From NCBI GenBank assembly GCA_027422505.1, contig JAPQWV010000018.1, forward strand, positions 19,734,001 through 19,798,000: DNA of 64,000 nt, in the 5' to 3' direction. Below the pieces are notes generated by a model. That model was given only the letters and a program-made list of their open reading frames with translations. It had not been told where the DNA came from and did not search any database. Positions 35,523 to 45,859 of the stretch are shown here, in pieces. The translations under genes were made by a program, and so were the position numbers. Origin of the DNA: Craterostigma plantagineum. Its lineage: Eukaryota > Streptophyta > Magnoliopsida > Lamiales > Linderniaceae. Within the stretch, counting starts at the first letter, position 1. The number at the start of each line of letters is the position of its first letter.

Positions 35523-36026
35523 TTGATTATTGTAATCTGTTTTAGAAAATACTAATATTACGAAAATCTAAAAAAAAAAAAGAAAAAAAAAAAGAAAAAG
35601 TAAAATGAAAAAAGCCACAAGAATCAGAGTGGATGGTTTCTTGAAATTTGTGTTCTATAAACTAGGAGTCAGAAGGATTACATTGCTGACATGTGTCTTC
35701 ATACAGGTTCTATAGTGTTACAAATGGTGAGTATGTGAATCTATACGTTGTTTTCTCTTCACCTTTCTGCAAGAATTCAAAGGCTTTTGTTCTCATTCAC
35801 CTTCAGTTACAACAAGTGACTTTCTTTCTTTGTTTTCTTATCCTTGAACATCTTTTGTATTTAATGTAGGTTCATCAACGCGCAAAGTCGACGTTCTTCA
35901 TTTGAGAGAAAGCAAACCCTGAAATTTCTGTAATAAATTCAGGCTTGAGCCTTGAAAAACTAGACATCATAAAAACTTGAATTTCTTTTGCTTTTTCTTT
36001 CCTCATTGTTTCATACATAGTCGACC
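35523..36026. other. Upstream region of the AFP/NINJA-like gene
   Basis: A-rich stretch at 35568-35605 and no coding signal. It is the likely promoter and 5' UTR of the gene starting at 36027. Confidence 0.45.
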
Positions 36027-36478
36027 ATGGAGAAGAACAACGCTGAAGAAAGCATCCAAGCACCAAATCAGATGCCAAGCACGGGCCGTTCTTCCTCGAC
36101 GAACCCGCCCCAACTCGCTGATCATGAGCTGCAATTGGATCTTTCCCTCAACGGTAGGTTTAGCAGAGTGGGGCGAACAAACACCAACGTTGTTTCAAAC
36201 TCAGCTGCAGTTGTGCCTCAGCCTTCGACTTATGTGCCTCCATTGGCGAGGACACACTCATTGCCGCCGTTGCCAACAAGCCAGCAACCTAATATTAGGG
36301 TTGACGATGATGAGGCTGTCCAAAGATGGACACCGGCGCATTCATGTCCTCATCATGCTCGTGGAGGTTCATCTGCCATAATTGGATCAAGCAGTTCTTC
36401 GTCTCCATGGGGCAACAACAATCCCAATAATATGCCTGCTACTACTGAGGGTATAAAACTTAAAAAGCATTCCCCATA

Positions 36479-36521
<43 letters not shown>

Positions 36522-37146
36522 TTGTTTTGCTGGTTCACCCACTATATATAGTTTGCAACTGCTATTTGGTTGATTATTCATTCTCTCTCTTATATGACTT
36601 AATATGCTTTTGATTATGACAAACAAACAATGGCTTGGATAGTTCTAGGGTTTTTTGTCGACCAAATCGTAAGGGTCAAAAATACATTCGTTGTTACCAA
36701 TTATTGCTTCCCGACATAATCATTCTTAAACCGTCATTGCAATCTTGTCGTTCGTTAAAGATTGTATCCCGACAATTTTTGTCTGTCGGTCTATCTATCT
36801 ATCTATCTGTCTGTCTGATCTATCGAAAGATTATGAATTTGCACATTGATTGTTCGTTTTGTCTGCAGGAGAAAGTACCATAATGGGACCACCACCGCGG
36901 CCGCCACCTCGTCGAGGCGCACAAAATCTAGAGAGGATGCCATATGTGTACACGAGGGGCGCGAATGGGGTGAGAGTGTACGGTTTTGCATACCGCTATA
37001 CAGAGCCTTCTTTATTCAAAATATTGTGCGTTTGCCATGGTGTGTTTCACACGCCGCAGAGGTTTGTGGAGCACGGCGGCGGCGGGCTGGTGGAGAACCC
37101 CCTCCGCCACATCCTTGTTACTAGCTTCCCTTTCCCAATGAACTGA
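36027..37146 (+). CDS. AFP/NINJA-family EAR-motif repressor
   Basis: Two coding exons, 36027-36450 and 36869-37146, 233 residues. Residues 34-42 hold an EAR repression motif (ELQLDLSLN), the TOPLESS-recruiting signature of the NINJA/AFP group. The middle is Ser/Pro/Asn-rich and disordered. The C-terminal 70 residues match the family's C-terminal (TIFY-domain-binding) domain: MPYVYTRGANGVRVYGFAYR, KILCVCHGVFHTPQRFVEHG and NPLRHI. Family members bridge JAZ or ABI5-type factors to TOPLESS, so a role in jasmonate or ABA repression is a fair guess, but which partner cannot be told. The protein is shorter than typical AFPs and lacks an obvious middle NINJA block. A decayed tandem copy follows at 38645-39306. 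Confidence 0.75.
36482..36519. repeat. (TA)n microsatellite just after the exon 1 donor
   Basis: A run of about 19 TA units about 30 bp inside the intron of the AFP/NINJA-like gene. Confidence 0.9.
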
Positions 37147-37757
37147 TCATAACGTTGATGTTTTTTCATATCGGTTTTTAAATTGTTAACTGGAATGCTG
37201 TCTCGCTTTGTTTTCCTTAATTCATGTTGTCATAACCATTTCGTTGCTGTGTGCTTAAAGGAGTTTTGCGGATGAGTTAATGTGCCTTTTTGAGTATGAC
37301 GATGAACTGTTGGGAATGAGCCGTTATCATATATCTTGGGCAAACCTAATATATTCGAATATCATGAGGTCTACTACGCTAAATAGCATATAAGTCCCCT
37401 CTGGTTTTAAAACTAAGCACGAATACCCCATATTTAATAGCCAATAGTAATTTTTCGCACGCCTGATGTGTTTGCTTAAAAATAATTATATTGAAATTAT
37501 TTTAAATTTTGAAATTACAATTTTTAGTGTTTAAGATGATACTTTTTAAAAATATAAAACGAAACATAGTTATAGGGCATAAGTACAGTAGATAAAATAT
37601 TAGGAGTTATATGAAAATAATTAATTATTATTTAACTTACAAATGAGAGTCTAAATTGCAAATAAGTTACAAACCAAATTGTGGCAGTTTATATCCCCCA
37701 AGCCAATTATATAATAGTATAAATGCTAAAACTCACTAGAGGTTTATTTGGGTTGAA
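37147..37757. other. 3' flank of the AFP/NINJA-like gene
   Basis: No gene. 37260-37375 is repeated, diverged, at about 39568-39690 (shared AAACCTAATATATTCGAATA), which marks the tandem duplication. Confidence 0.5.
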
Positions 37758-38062
37758 ATCATATGTCCCACAATCTCTCTCTCATTTTCTGTCCCACTTT
37801 ATTAAACATGATCTTATGATTATCGAAAAATATATGATATGAATATCAAATTGATCATCATAAAACAAGAAATAAATTGGATGTGTTTATTTATTTTTAT
37901 TATATAAATCACATGAAATAACGATGATTTTATAATTTGGTGCAATATTTGATTAAAAGAATTAATAAATAAAAAAAGAAATTTTTGAACAACAGGACTT
38001 AAAATTCAACGGATCTGATCATTTGGGACATAGAAGGTGACATAATTTGTGGGACAGATGAT
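37758..38062. mobile_element. MITE with ATCATCTGTCCCACAA ends
   Basis: The left end ATCATATGTCCCACAA and the inverted right end ATCATCTGTCCCACAA differ at one base; total about 305 bp. The interior at 37868-37945 is similar to an arm of the foldback 26015-26890 (see findings). Confidence 0.65.
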
Positions 38063-38299
38063 ATGTGCTTTTTTATATCTTTCCTCGTTATAACGAGTTA
38101 CTCATTGACAAGAATTAAAAATTAATAAAAACAAAAATCAACGAAGATTAATTAGAAAATCAATGAAATTTCACGCAAAAAGAAACAAAAAAAATGAAGT
38201 TTTAAAATCCGGCCACTTAATATGTTCTGCATGCTGTCAAGCGATCATGACTTTCTCCATATTTAAAATATTTTACTGCCAGTATTTTTGTTGGAACCA

Positions 38300-38570
38300 G
38301 GACGCTTCTAGCTTTGCTATTAGATAGTCTCCAAATTCAATGCCAATGAAGTATATTATTTGAAGTTGACAGCCCAACAATTTTCAGTGTCGCAAATAGC
38401 GCGGGTCTTTTGAGAAACAGCACGTCATAGCGCGCTAAATTGGCATGTAACGTCCTATATAACTCTTTTTGAGTCAAACACTATATATTCGTTACGCTTT
38501 AGCGCGTTTTTTAGAAAAAAATGCGTTATAGGCCTCGCTAAATTATGCTATTAAAAATGTTGGTAATTGA
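38300..38570. repeat. Duplicated segment, copy 1 (partner 40610-40870)
   Basis: Shares TCTCCAAATTC, ATTTGAAGTTGACAGC, TTTCAGTGTC and GCGCGCTAAATTG with 40610-40870 in the same order and orientation, about 2.3 kb apart. It marks the distal end of the tandem duplication unit. Confidence 0.6.
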
Positions 38571-38644
38571 TGACTCAAAACTCGGGAATTTGGCGTTAGA
38601 ATTCGATCGGGGCGTCGATAACTAGCATGACGAAGCTTGTGAAA

Positions 38645-39306
38645 GGATTGGAGATGTGGGAGGAGAATAACACTGAAGAAAGCATCCAAGCGCCAAATCA
38701 GTCACCGAGCACATGCGCTTCTTCTTCGACCCAAACCCGCCCCAACTCACTGATGATGAGCTGCAATTGGATCTTTCGCTCAACGGTAGGTTTAGCAGTT
38801 GTGCGGCCACAAACACCAACGTTGATAGCTGCTTGATTTCTAGTTCTTTTTTTTTTGTCGGCAAAATCGTAACGATCGAATTTGTTGTTACCACTTTGCT
38901 TTCCCGACCAAATGATTACCAGACGATTATTCTACTGTCATATGTTAAAGATGCCTTTGCACTTAGTGCGCAAGTAGACCATCTGTATGTCTGCCTGTCT
39001 ATCTATTATCTATCTACCGGCGTAAAGATTATGAATTTGTACGATTGTATTGATCGTTCATTTTGTCGGTGGGAGAAAATGTCAGAATACCGCCACCACA
39101 AACTCGTCGTCGAGGCGCGCAAATCTAGAGAGGATGTCGTATGTGTACACGACGAGCGTGAACGGGGTGAAAGTGTACGGCTTTGCATACCGTTACACAG
39201 AGCCTGCATTATCAAAGATATTGTGTGTCTGCCATGGTGTGGCGGCGGCGGGCTAGGGGAGAACCCACTCCGCCACATCAATGTTATCAATTCTCTTTCC
39301 CAATGA
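38645..39306 (+). pseudogene. Decayed tandem copy of the AFP/NINJA-like gene
   Basis: 38657-38825 matches the start of exon 1 (ACTGAAGAAAGCATCCAAGC and the EAR-coding stretch) and 39068-39306 matches exon 2. Between them the last roughly 290 bp of exon 1, the donor and the start of the intron are missing; the rest of the intron is retained (38855-39065), including a diverged CTATCTATC run. Exon 2 has lost the part coding for HTPQRFVEHG and carries frame-breaking changes, so SYVYTTSVNGVKVYGFAYR runs only to CVCHGVAAAG and a stop. No intact reading frame joins the EAR motif to the C-terminal domain. Confidence 0.8.
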
Positions 39307-41038
39307 ACTGATCATTTGCTGTTTGATGTTTTCATCTGTTGTTAATGTGTATTAATTCGAATGCTATATATCTTTTGTTTTGTGTTTTATTTTGTTTAAT
39401 TTATGTTATTAGAAATCGAGGGACTCTTCTAAACCAATGGTAATAGGAGGAGAAAGATTCTTTTATATATAATGGCTTAAAGAGTTTGAATTATCCAACG
39501 TGGGACAAAGTCCACTTAGAATCTCAACATATGTTGTCATGACAATTTGGTTGATGTACTATTAAGGAGTTTAGTGGATGAGTTTATGTGCGCAATTGAG
39601 TATGACGAGAACTGTTGAGAATAATACGTTGTATTTGTCTTACGCAAACCTAATATATTCGAATATCACGAGTTCCATCATTGTATGAACAAGTTGAAAT
39701 AATATGTTGTTTTGCAGCTTTGGAATCCCCTTAGTTCAACTTCTGCAAAACTAATAGGTTGTTGGCTGGAGTATTTGAATCCTTCCCGTGAGGACCGTTT
39801 ATATGTAAACACCATTTATATGTAATTGGTTTATACAATTGAGCGCCAAACTGATATTTATGCCGCCGAATATACCTATGTAAGAATAAACATTTCCTCA
39901 AAGAAGACTCCTTTAGCTTAGACCATCTCCAACCGATAAACGCATTATCAAACTCAAAATGCAGTAATTATTCTCCAACCGATCAACTTATTCAATAGAC
40001 TATTTTGTAATATTCACTTCCACACCAATTTTTACAAGTTTCAGTACCACCCACATATTTTACAATTTTATTATTAGACTATAAATATTAGTTTAGATTT
40101 AATCGAAAAAATTAATAAGGTTAATATTGAATGCAGCAACAATTTACCAGAAAAAAGGTGGGTGAAAAAGAGGCCCATTGAAGGCTTAATATCGGTCTTC
40201 GATGGTATATGTGTGTAGGTCAAACTATAGCTACTTTTGTATTCAAATCGTATTCTCTTGGCCCATTTTATATGCGTTCACGTTTATGATTTTATTATTT
40301 ATATGCGTCCACACTTATACAATATTACTTTTATTCTGACAGCTTTAAAAATTTCAGACACAATGCCTTCCTTTTTCCTTTTTCTGACGGCTTCATCTTC
40401 ATCTGTCATTCTTCAAAGCTTTTTCCGACAACTGCGAGAGAAAGGAAAGACTGAGGACCTTAATGCAAATTAAATAGTTCATCGCATATAACTGCTATAG
40501 ACGGAAACTTGCGTTTTTTTATGAGAGAGAAACGAGAAATCGCATTTTGATTTGGTTTTGGTATCCATTGGAGTAATTTTACCCCATTTTTTGGGATTTG
40601 CAGCTCCATTGGATTTGCTACAAAGGTTATTAGATACGTCTCCAAATTCGATGACAATGAAAACGATTTATTATCATTTGAAGTTGACAGCTTAACAGTT
40701 TCAGTGTCACAAAATTGCGCGGGCATTTAAAATAACAGCGTAGCGCGCTAAATTGTGCAAATAGCGTGTCGCGTCAAAATTTACATACGCTTTTGGAAAC
40801 AAACATATATTAAATGTGCTATCACGCGCTATGTAACGATAAATTATTCTACTTAAAAATGTTGGGAATTGATGGCCCGAAACTCTAAATTATCGCTATA
40901 TTTTGTAATTTCCCGTCCATGCCCGTTTTCTTAATTTATGTTCCCCCATGCAAGTATGTGGATAATTTTGTTTATGTGCAACTTGAGAAAGCGTTTAAAT
41001 AAGGCATACATCCAACCAATAAACATAATTCATGTGTG

Positions 41039-41088
<50 letters not shown>

Positions 41089-41458
41089 TATATAGTGTGT
41101 TTGGCATAGAGTTGAGGGACTTCATGTAAGTTTCATTCGAAAAATCAAATTCCAGAAGAAAAAATTATCATATCATACCCATTTGATTGTGTAGAGTTGA
41201 GGATGACCTTGAGTTAATCTTCTTTTGGTTGAAATTAGATCACTTTGCTTCTGAGTATTGGCGGAGAAAGCTCTCCTTTATACGAAATACTATGTTTTAT
41301 ATTTGGAGTTGAGGAAACTCATGGAATGCTAATGCGTATATAATATACGGCTATATAATATTAATAATAGTATGTAATATAGTGTTTGGTTTGTTTTGTC
41401 CAGCCCGTTATTATGGAAAAGCTCATTATTATATGTTAGATCTCGATATAAATAAACT
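39307..41458. other. Intergenic, duplicated flank and small repeats
   Basis: Holds copy 2 of the duplicated flanks (39568-39690 and 40610-40870), a CATCTCCAACCGAT word typical of MITE ends at 39923 and (TA)n at 41041-41080. The short open frame 40237-40473 has no recognisable domain. Confidence 0.5.
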
Positions 41459-42130
41459 TGTTGGGAAATGGCTACCTCTCAAATGAGGTTTCAATGAATT
41501 TTAGTGTTTGCAAGTTTTTAGAATCGAATTGAGCACTTTGGAGCTCAATCGAAACCCAGAAATACAAGAACTCACACACACTTGAAAACAGATTTACGTG
41601 GTTCGGCCTAGACTTTGGCCTGCGTCCACGGATCACCCGAGCTCCCTTTCTCATTGATCACAACACGAAAATTACACCCTGTCGTGCCCTCTACAACTTT
41701 CGTGTTTACACCTTTCTCACTCTATAAGAAACTATGGACGCTCAAAGATAGCTAGTCGAACTAATATACACTGATATTTATACACCGAAGTTCATTTCTT
41801 AAGCATGACTCGCGATTCATCTGTGCCGTTCATTTTATCTGATCAGACGTCCCATAATGCGCCACGTGTCCTTGCTTTCTCGCGTGACTCAGCAAGAAAT
41901 GCATGACGTTTCTTTAACTGAAATGGCGCCATCGTTCTGGACCGTCCGATTTCGATCTAGCGACTGAGATCCATAATCCGATTAACACAGCATCTTCTAA
42001 TCCTGGCTGTCGATCCATTCACGCGCTATCCATCGGCTAGTATTCAAACTCCCAGCGTTTAATCTAGTCCCTCAGATCATGCGTCAATCTGATCCGACGT
42101 CCCCTGTGCATTGCGGCATTTCTTCAACAA
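41459..42130 (-). mobile_element. LTR-like fragment related to the Copia-type LTR at 8601
   Basis: Starts TGTTGGGAAATGG and contains TTTACGTGGTTCGGCC followed by CGTCCACGG and a TTACACC word in the same order as the 5891 and 8601 LTRs. A TTCAACA word at about 42123-42130 could be the other terminus. No target duplication was confirmed. Confidence 0.4.
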
Positions 42131-42965
42131 ATCCTTCAGCTCTTTCACTCAGTTCGACCGGTCGACTTCTCCGACCATTTCCGGCGGTCTCCGGCGAGTT
42201 GTTGGCTCGCCATTCTCGAGAAAACTAAAGAAATTTGGTGAGATTAATTATACTGAGCCTCATAACGTTATCTTGTCATGAGCCATTTTACTGACTTTTA
42301 TAACCAAACGCAGACATACATATGTGAATTATGATACAACTTGCACCTAAGACAACAAGATCTGTAATATTCCGTAACTTTATATTGTCCACTTAGTGTC
42401 CCTCTATTATTATCAATGCATTCACATGCTAAAAAATAAGATTCTCCACTTCTCTCACAAAAGGAAACAGAAAAATTTGAAAAAGCTTAGGCGCCCGAGA
42501 CGGCCGATGTAATGCGGCTTCAACCGATAACTAGGTCGCGCCGATCCGCGACGCCGGATATCTCGCCGATATGCCCGATATCTCCGGCACAGAGGGTGGC
42601 GAGTGTGTTTCGGGGCGGCCGAGATGCCCGATACGGCGAACCATGGTTGTTGCTATTCAACATGTGATCTCCTAAATTATTATTTGAGATTAGCTTGATA
42701 TAACGTCTTAAAGTTAAAAACAGCGCATGAACCCTAAAGAAACCGATCATGTACGAATGATGCCGTTCCATCGGATAACATGCGGCCCGTAAACTGGGGC
42801 CGTCTTAACCGGCGTGACAGACCTCCGAGTTCTGTTATGTAAAATTGATGACTCAACTCAACTGCAGTTTTTAAGAAAATTTCCAAATCGCGTTAGTTCA
42901 ACTTCTATCTATCCAACTTCTAAGTAGTGTGCGTACATTACAATGATGGATGTTGACTGACTGAT
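42131..42965. other. Upstream region of the PPR gene
   Basis: A CG-rich patch at 42480-42620 repeats GCCGATATG and CCGATATC words; its nature is unknown. No gene was recognised here. Confidence 0.45.
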
Positions 42966-45119
42966 ATGACCCAAGCACTCGCCGGCGTTTCACTGCCGCC
43001 GCAATCCCGCCGCCTCATCGCCGCTCTCAGACAAGCCACCGACTTAAAACACGTCGCCGGCGGCCGAGCCCTCCACGCCAACCTCCTCAAAACTGGATTA
43101 CTTTCATTCCCATACATTTCCACCACTCTCCTCGCCTTCTACGCCAAGTCCCAACACTTCTTACAAGCACAACTCCTATTTGCGGAAACCCCGCGAGGGA
43201 ACGACGCCGTTCCATGGAACATACTCGTCAACGCCCACTCTCAACTCCGCTCGCCCAAACACTCGCTAACAGCTATGCAATTGGTCAGGGAAATGCTAAG
43301 GGATGTTACGTATCCTAATTCTCACACTTTCGCCGGATTCTTCGCTTCCGCCTCTGATTTGGGCGACTCCGATGCGGCTTGGCAGGGGCATTGTGTTGCC
43401 GTGAAGCTGGGTGGCTTCGATGACGTCTTTGTGTGCAGTTCCCTGCTGAATGCTTACTGCAAAGTCGGACTCTTGTGTGATGCTGGGAAGGTGTTCGATG
43501 AAATGCCCCTTAGGAACTCAATCACGTGGTCGACCATGATTTCTGGGTATGCTTCGTGGGGTATGGGGGTTCAGGGGTTTTCAATGTTCAAGAAAATGAT
43601 GTCTGGGTTTGAAGGGGAGCAAGTGGTTGTTAATGAGTACGTCCTTACTAGTGTTCTAAGCGGGCTCGTATCGCCAGAATGTCTGATCATGGGGAGACAA
43701 ATCCACTGTTTAGCAGCCAAGAATGGATTTTTAGGCATTGTGTCTATTGGAAACGCTATGGTAACCATGTATTCCAAGTGCGGGAGCTTGTACGATGCAG
43801 CTAATGTATTCGAGGTATTGACTGATCGAAATTCGATTACATGGTCTGCCATGGTTACAGGGCATGCACAGTGCGGCGAGGGCGACAAAGCATTAAAGCT
43901 GTTCGAAGAAATGCATCTCTGTGGTATGAAACCGAGCGAGTACACCCTCGTAGGGGTGCTCAACGCTTCTAGTGATACTGAAATGATCGATATGGGGAAA
44001 CAGGCGCATGCATATCTAATAAAATCTGGGTTCGAGTCTCAGATATACATCATCACAGCTTTGATCGATATGTACGCAAAGTGTGGCTGTGTAGCAGATG
44101 CTGAGAAGGGCTTCGATTCTTTCGACTGCCCAGATCTCGTGCTGTGGACATCCATGATTAGTGGATACGTACAAAATGGACATAACGAAACTGCAATTAA
44201 CTTGTACTGCAATATGCAGAGGCAAACCGTTCGACCCAACGAGCTAACGATGGCCAGCGTCTTAAAAGCCTGTTCCAGCCTATCAGCCCTAGAGCAAGGG
44301 AAACAGTTCCATGCCCATGTAATAAAGAACGGTTTCACCCTCGAAGTCCCCATAGGCAGCGCACTCTCAACAATGTACGTAAAATGTGGCAGCTTAACCG
44401 ACGGCGAAAAGGCATTTACCAGAATGCCCTCGAGGGACGTGGTTTCTTGGAACGCAATGATCTCTGGCCTTTCTCAAAATGGGCTCGGCGAGGAAGCACT
44501 CAATCTCTTCGAACAGATGCAGGTCGAGGGCGCAAAGCCCGACCACGTGACATTCGTAAATGTTCTTTCAGCTTGTAGCCACATGGGATTGGGACAAAAG
44601 GGTTGGGAAATATTCCACTCGATGTCTGAAAAATTTGGCATAGATCCAAAAGTCGAGCACTATGCTTGCATGGTGGATCTCTTGGGTCGGGCGGGGAAGC
44701 TTGTCGAGGCGAAGGAGTTCATCGAAGCAGCAGATATAGAGCACGGGCTATGTCTGTGGCGTATATTGCTAAGCGCTTGTAAGAACCAGCGAAGCTATGA
44801 GTTGGGCGCCTACGCTGGCGAGAAGCTGATTGAATTGGGTTCGAACGAATCGTCGGCTTACGTTCTTTTGTCGGGTATATATTGGGCTTTGGGGAGATTG
44901 GACGACATGGAGAGGGTGAGGAGGATAATGAGTGTTAGGGGTGTAAGTAAAGAGCCTGGGTGTAGTTGGATAGAGATCAATAATAGGGTTCACGTTTTTG
45001 TTGTTGGGGATATTCTGCACAGTGATGTTGAGGATATACATGAGGAGGTTTTGAGTTTGGGGAAGATGATGAAGTATGAAGAGGAAGATGATGTTGAGGA
45101 AGTGGTGGGAAGATTATGA
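42966..45119 (+). CDS. PLS-class PPR protein, At2g33680-like
   Basis: Intronless ORF of 717 residues, a pentatricopeptide repeat protein of the PLS class with an E-type C-terminus. Such proteins enter mitochondria or plastids and bind single RNA sites, usually for RNA editing together with partner proteins. Repeats run almost end to end: VSIGNAMVTMYSKCGSLYDA, NSITWSAMVTGHAQCGEGDK, MKPSEYTLVGVLNASSDTEM, VPIGSALSTMYVKCGSLTDG and DVVSWNAMISGLSQNGLGEE are clear examples. The end motif includes HYACMVDLLGRAGKLVEAKE, GLCLWRILLSACKN, GCSWIEINNRVHVFVVGD and an acidic tail. There is no DYW domain, so it would need a deaminase supplied in trans. I recognise the order of blocks as that of Arabidopsis At2g33680. 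The Mutator-like element begins 160 bp after the stop. Confidence 0.92.
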   Translation: MTQALAGVSLPPQSRRLIAALRQATDLKHVAGGRALHANLLKTGLLSFPYISTTLLAFYAKSQHFLQAQLLFAETPRGNDAVPWNILVNAHSQLRSPKHSLTAMQLVREMLRDVTYPNSHTFAGFFASASDLGDSDAAWQGHCVAVKLGGFDDVFVCSSLLNAYCKVGLLCDAGKVFDEMPLRNSITWSTMISGYASWGMGVQGFSMFKKMMSGFEGEQVVVNEYVLTSVLSGLVSPECLIMGRQIHCLAAKNGFLGIVSIGNAMVTMYSKCGSLYDAANVFEVLTDRNSITWSAMVTGHAQCGEGDKALKLFEEMHLCGMKPSEYTLVGVLNASSDTEMIDMGKQAHAYLIKSGFESQIYIITALIDMYAKCGCVADAEKGFDSFDCPDLVLWTSMISGYVQNGHNETAINLYCNMQRQTVRPNELTMASVLKACSSLSALEQGKQFHAHVIKNGFTLEVPIGSALSTMYVKCGSLTDGEKAFTRMPSRDVVSWNAMISGLSQNGLGEEALNLFEQMQVEGAKPDHVTFVNVLSACSHMGLGQKGWEIFHSMSEKFGIDPKVEHYACMVDLLGRAGKLVEAKEFIEAADIEHGLCLWRILLSACKNQRSYELGAYAGEKLIELGSNESSAYVLLSGIYWALGRLDDMERVRRIMSVRGVSKEPGCSWIEINNRVHVFVVGDILHSDVEDIHEEVLSLGKMMKYEEEDDVEEVVGRL

Positions 45120-45278
45120 ACTATTGTTTTTTTGTATTAAATTATTCTTTTTCTTATTTTTATTGATTTTCTCTAAACAAAGAGACATCACAAAACCGCG
45201 TGGGAAAATTGTTGAAATATCTGAGGTTTTATGTGGCTGCTATAAACAATACTATTTATACAATACAAAATAAAAAAC

Positions 45279-45353
45279 TGAATTGCTATTCACCGCCCCC
45301 TTTTTCCTAGTCACCGCCCCCTAAAGGGCTGAAAAAAGACGATTTTGCCCTTT
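45279..45353 (+). repeat. Left terminal inverted repeat of the 8.1 kb element
   Basis: Pairs with 53297-53371 with a handful of mismatches. The block ACCGCCCCCT occurs twice within it. Confidence 0.88.
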
Positions 45354-45596
45354 TGAATTTAAATTTCTATTTAAAGTCCTTTTCCAAACCACAATTTTCA
45401 TATAGCAATTAAACATTCAAATGAGACTCAAACAAACAACAAAAACGTTCAAATCGCAATGAATCGTCTATTTGGGAAATGGAAAAGTCAAAAGAAAGCG
45501 TCTATTGGAGCGGATGGTAATCAAATTCTCGTAAATTTCATTTTTATAGACGTGAATTCTCGAAAAACGGTCGGATTCGAGCGAAAATTTCGCCCC

Positions 45597-45847
45597 GACC
45601 GAAACATAATTTCGGTCAACACAAGGGGTGACCGAACAACAATTTCGGTCAACCCTTGTGATGACCGAAAATCAATTTCGGTCGCCCAAGAGGGTGACCG
45701 AAATTATAGATCGGCCGCGACTGTAGTAGCCGAAATTTGGATTCGGCTACGACTGTCGCGGCCGAAATCCGGCTTCGGCTACGACAGAGGTGACCGAAAT
45801 CTCATTTCGGTCGCCTCTTAGGTTGACCGAAATTTGATTTCGGTTAT
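45597..45847. repeat. Left subterminal array of eight palindromic iterons
   Basis: Units of about 34 bp, each an imperfect palindrome of the type GACCGAAA-NNNNN-TTTCGGTC; some units have drifted to GCCGAAAT..ATTCGGC. The units are separated by short variable linkers. Likely a transposase-binding or silencing-prone region; function not shown. Confidence 0.85.
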
Positions 45848-45859
45848 TAATTTTTTTTT

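Noticed and set aside
45459..45821. 120-residue ORF with repeated DRN.ISV words
   Set aside because: Most of it is the translated palindromic iteron array; only its first 19 codons might be a real first exon of the transposase.
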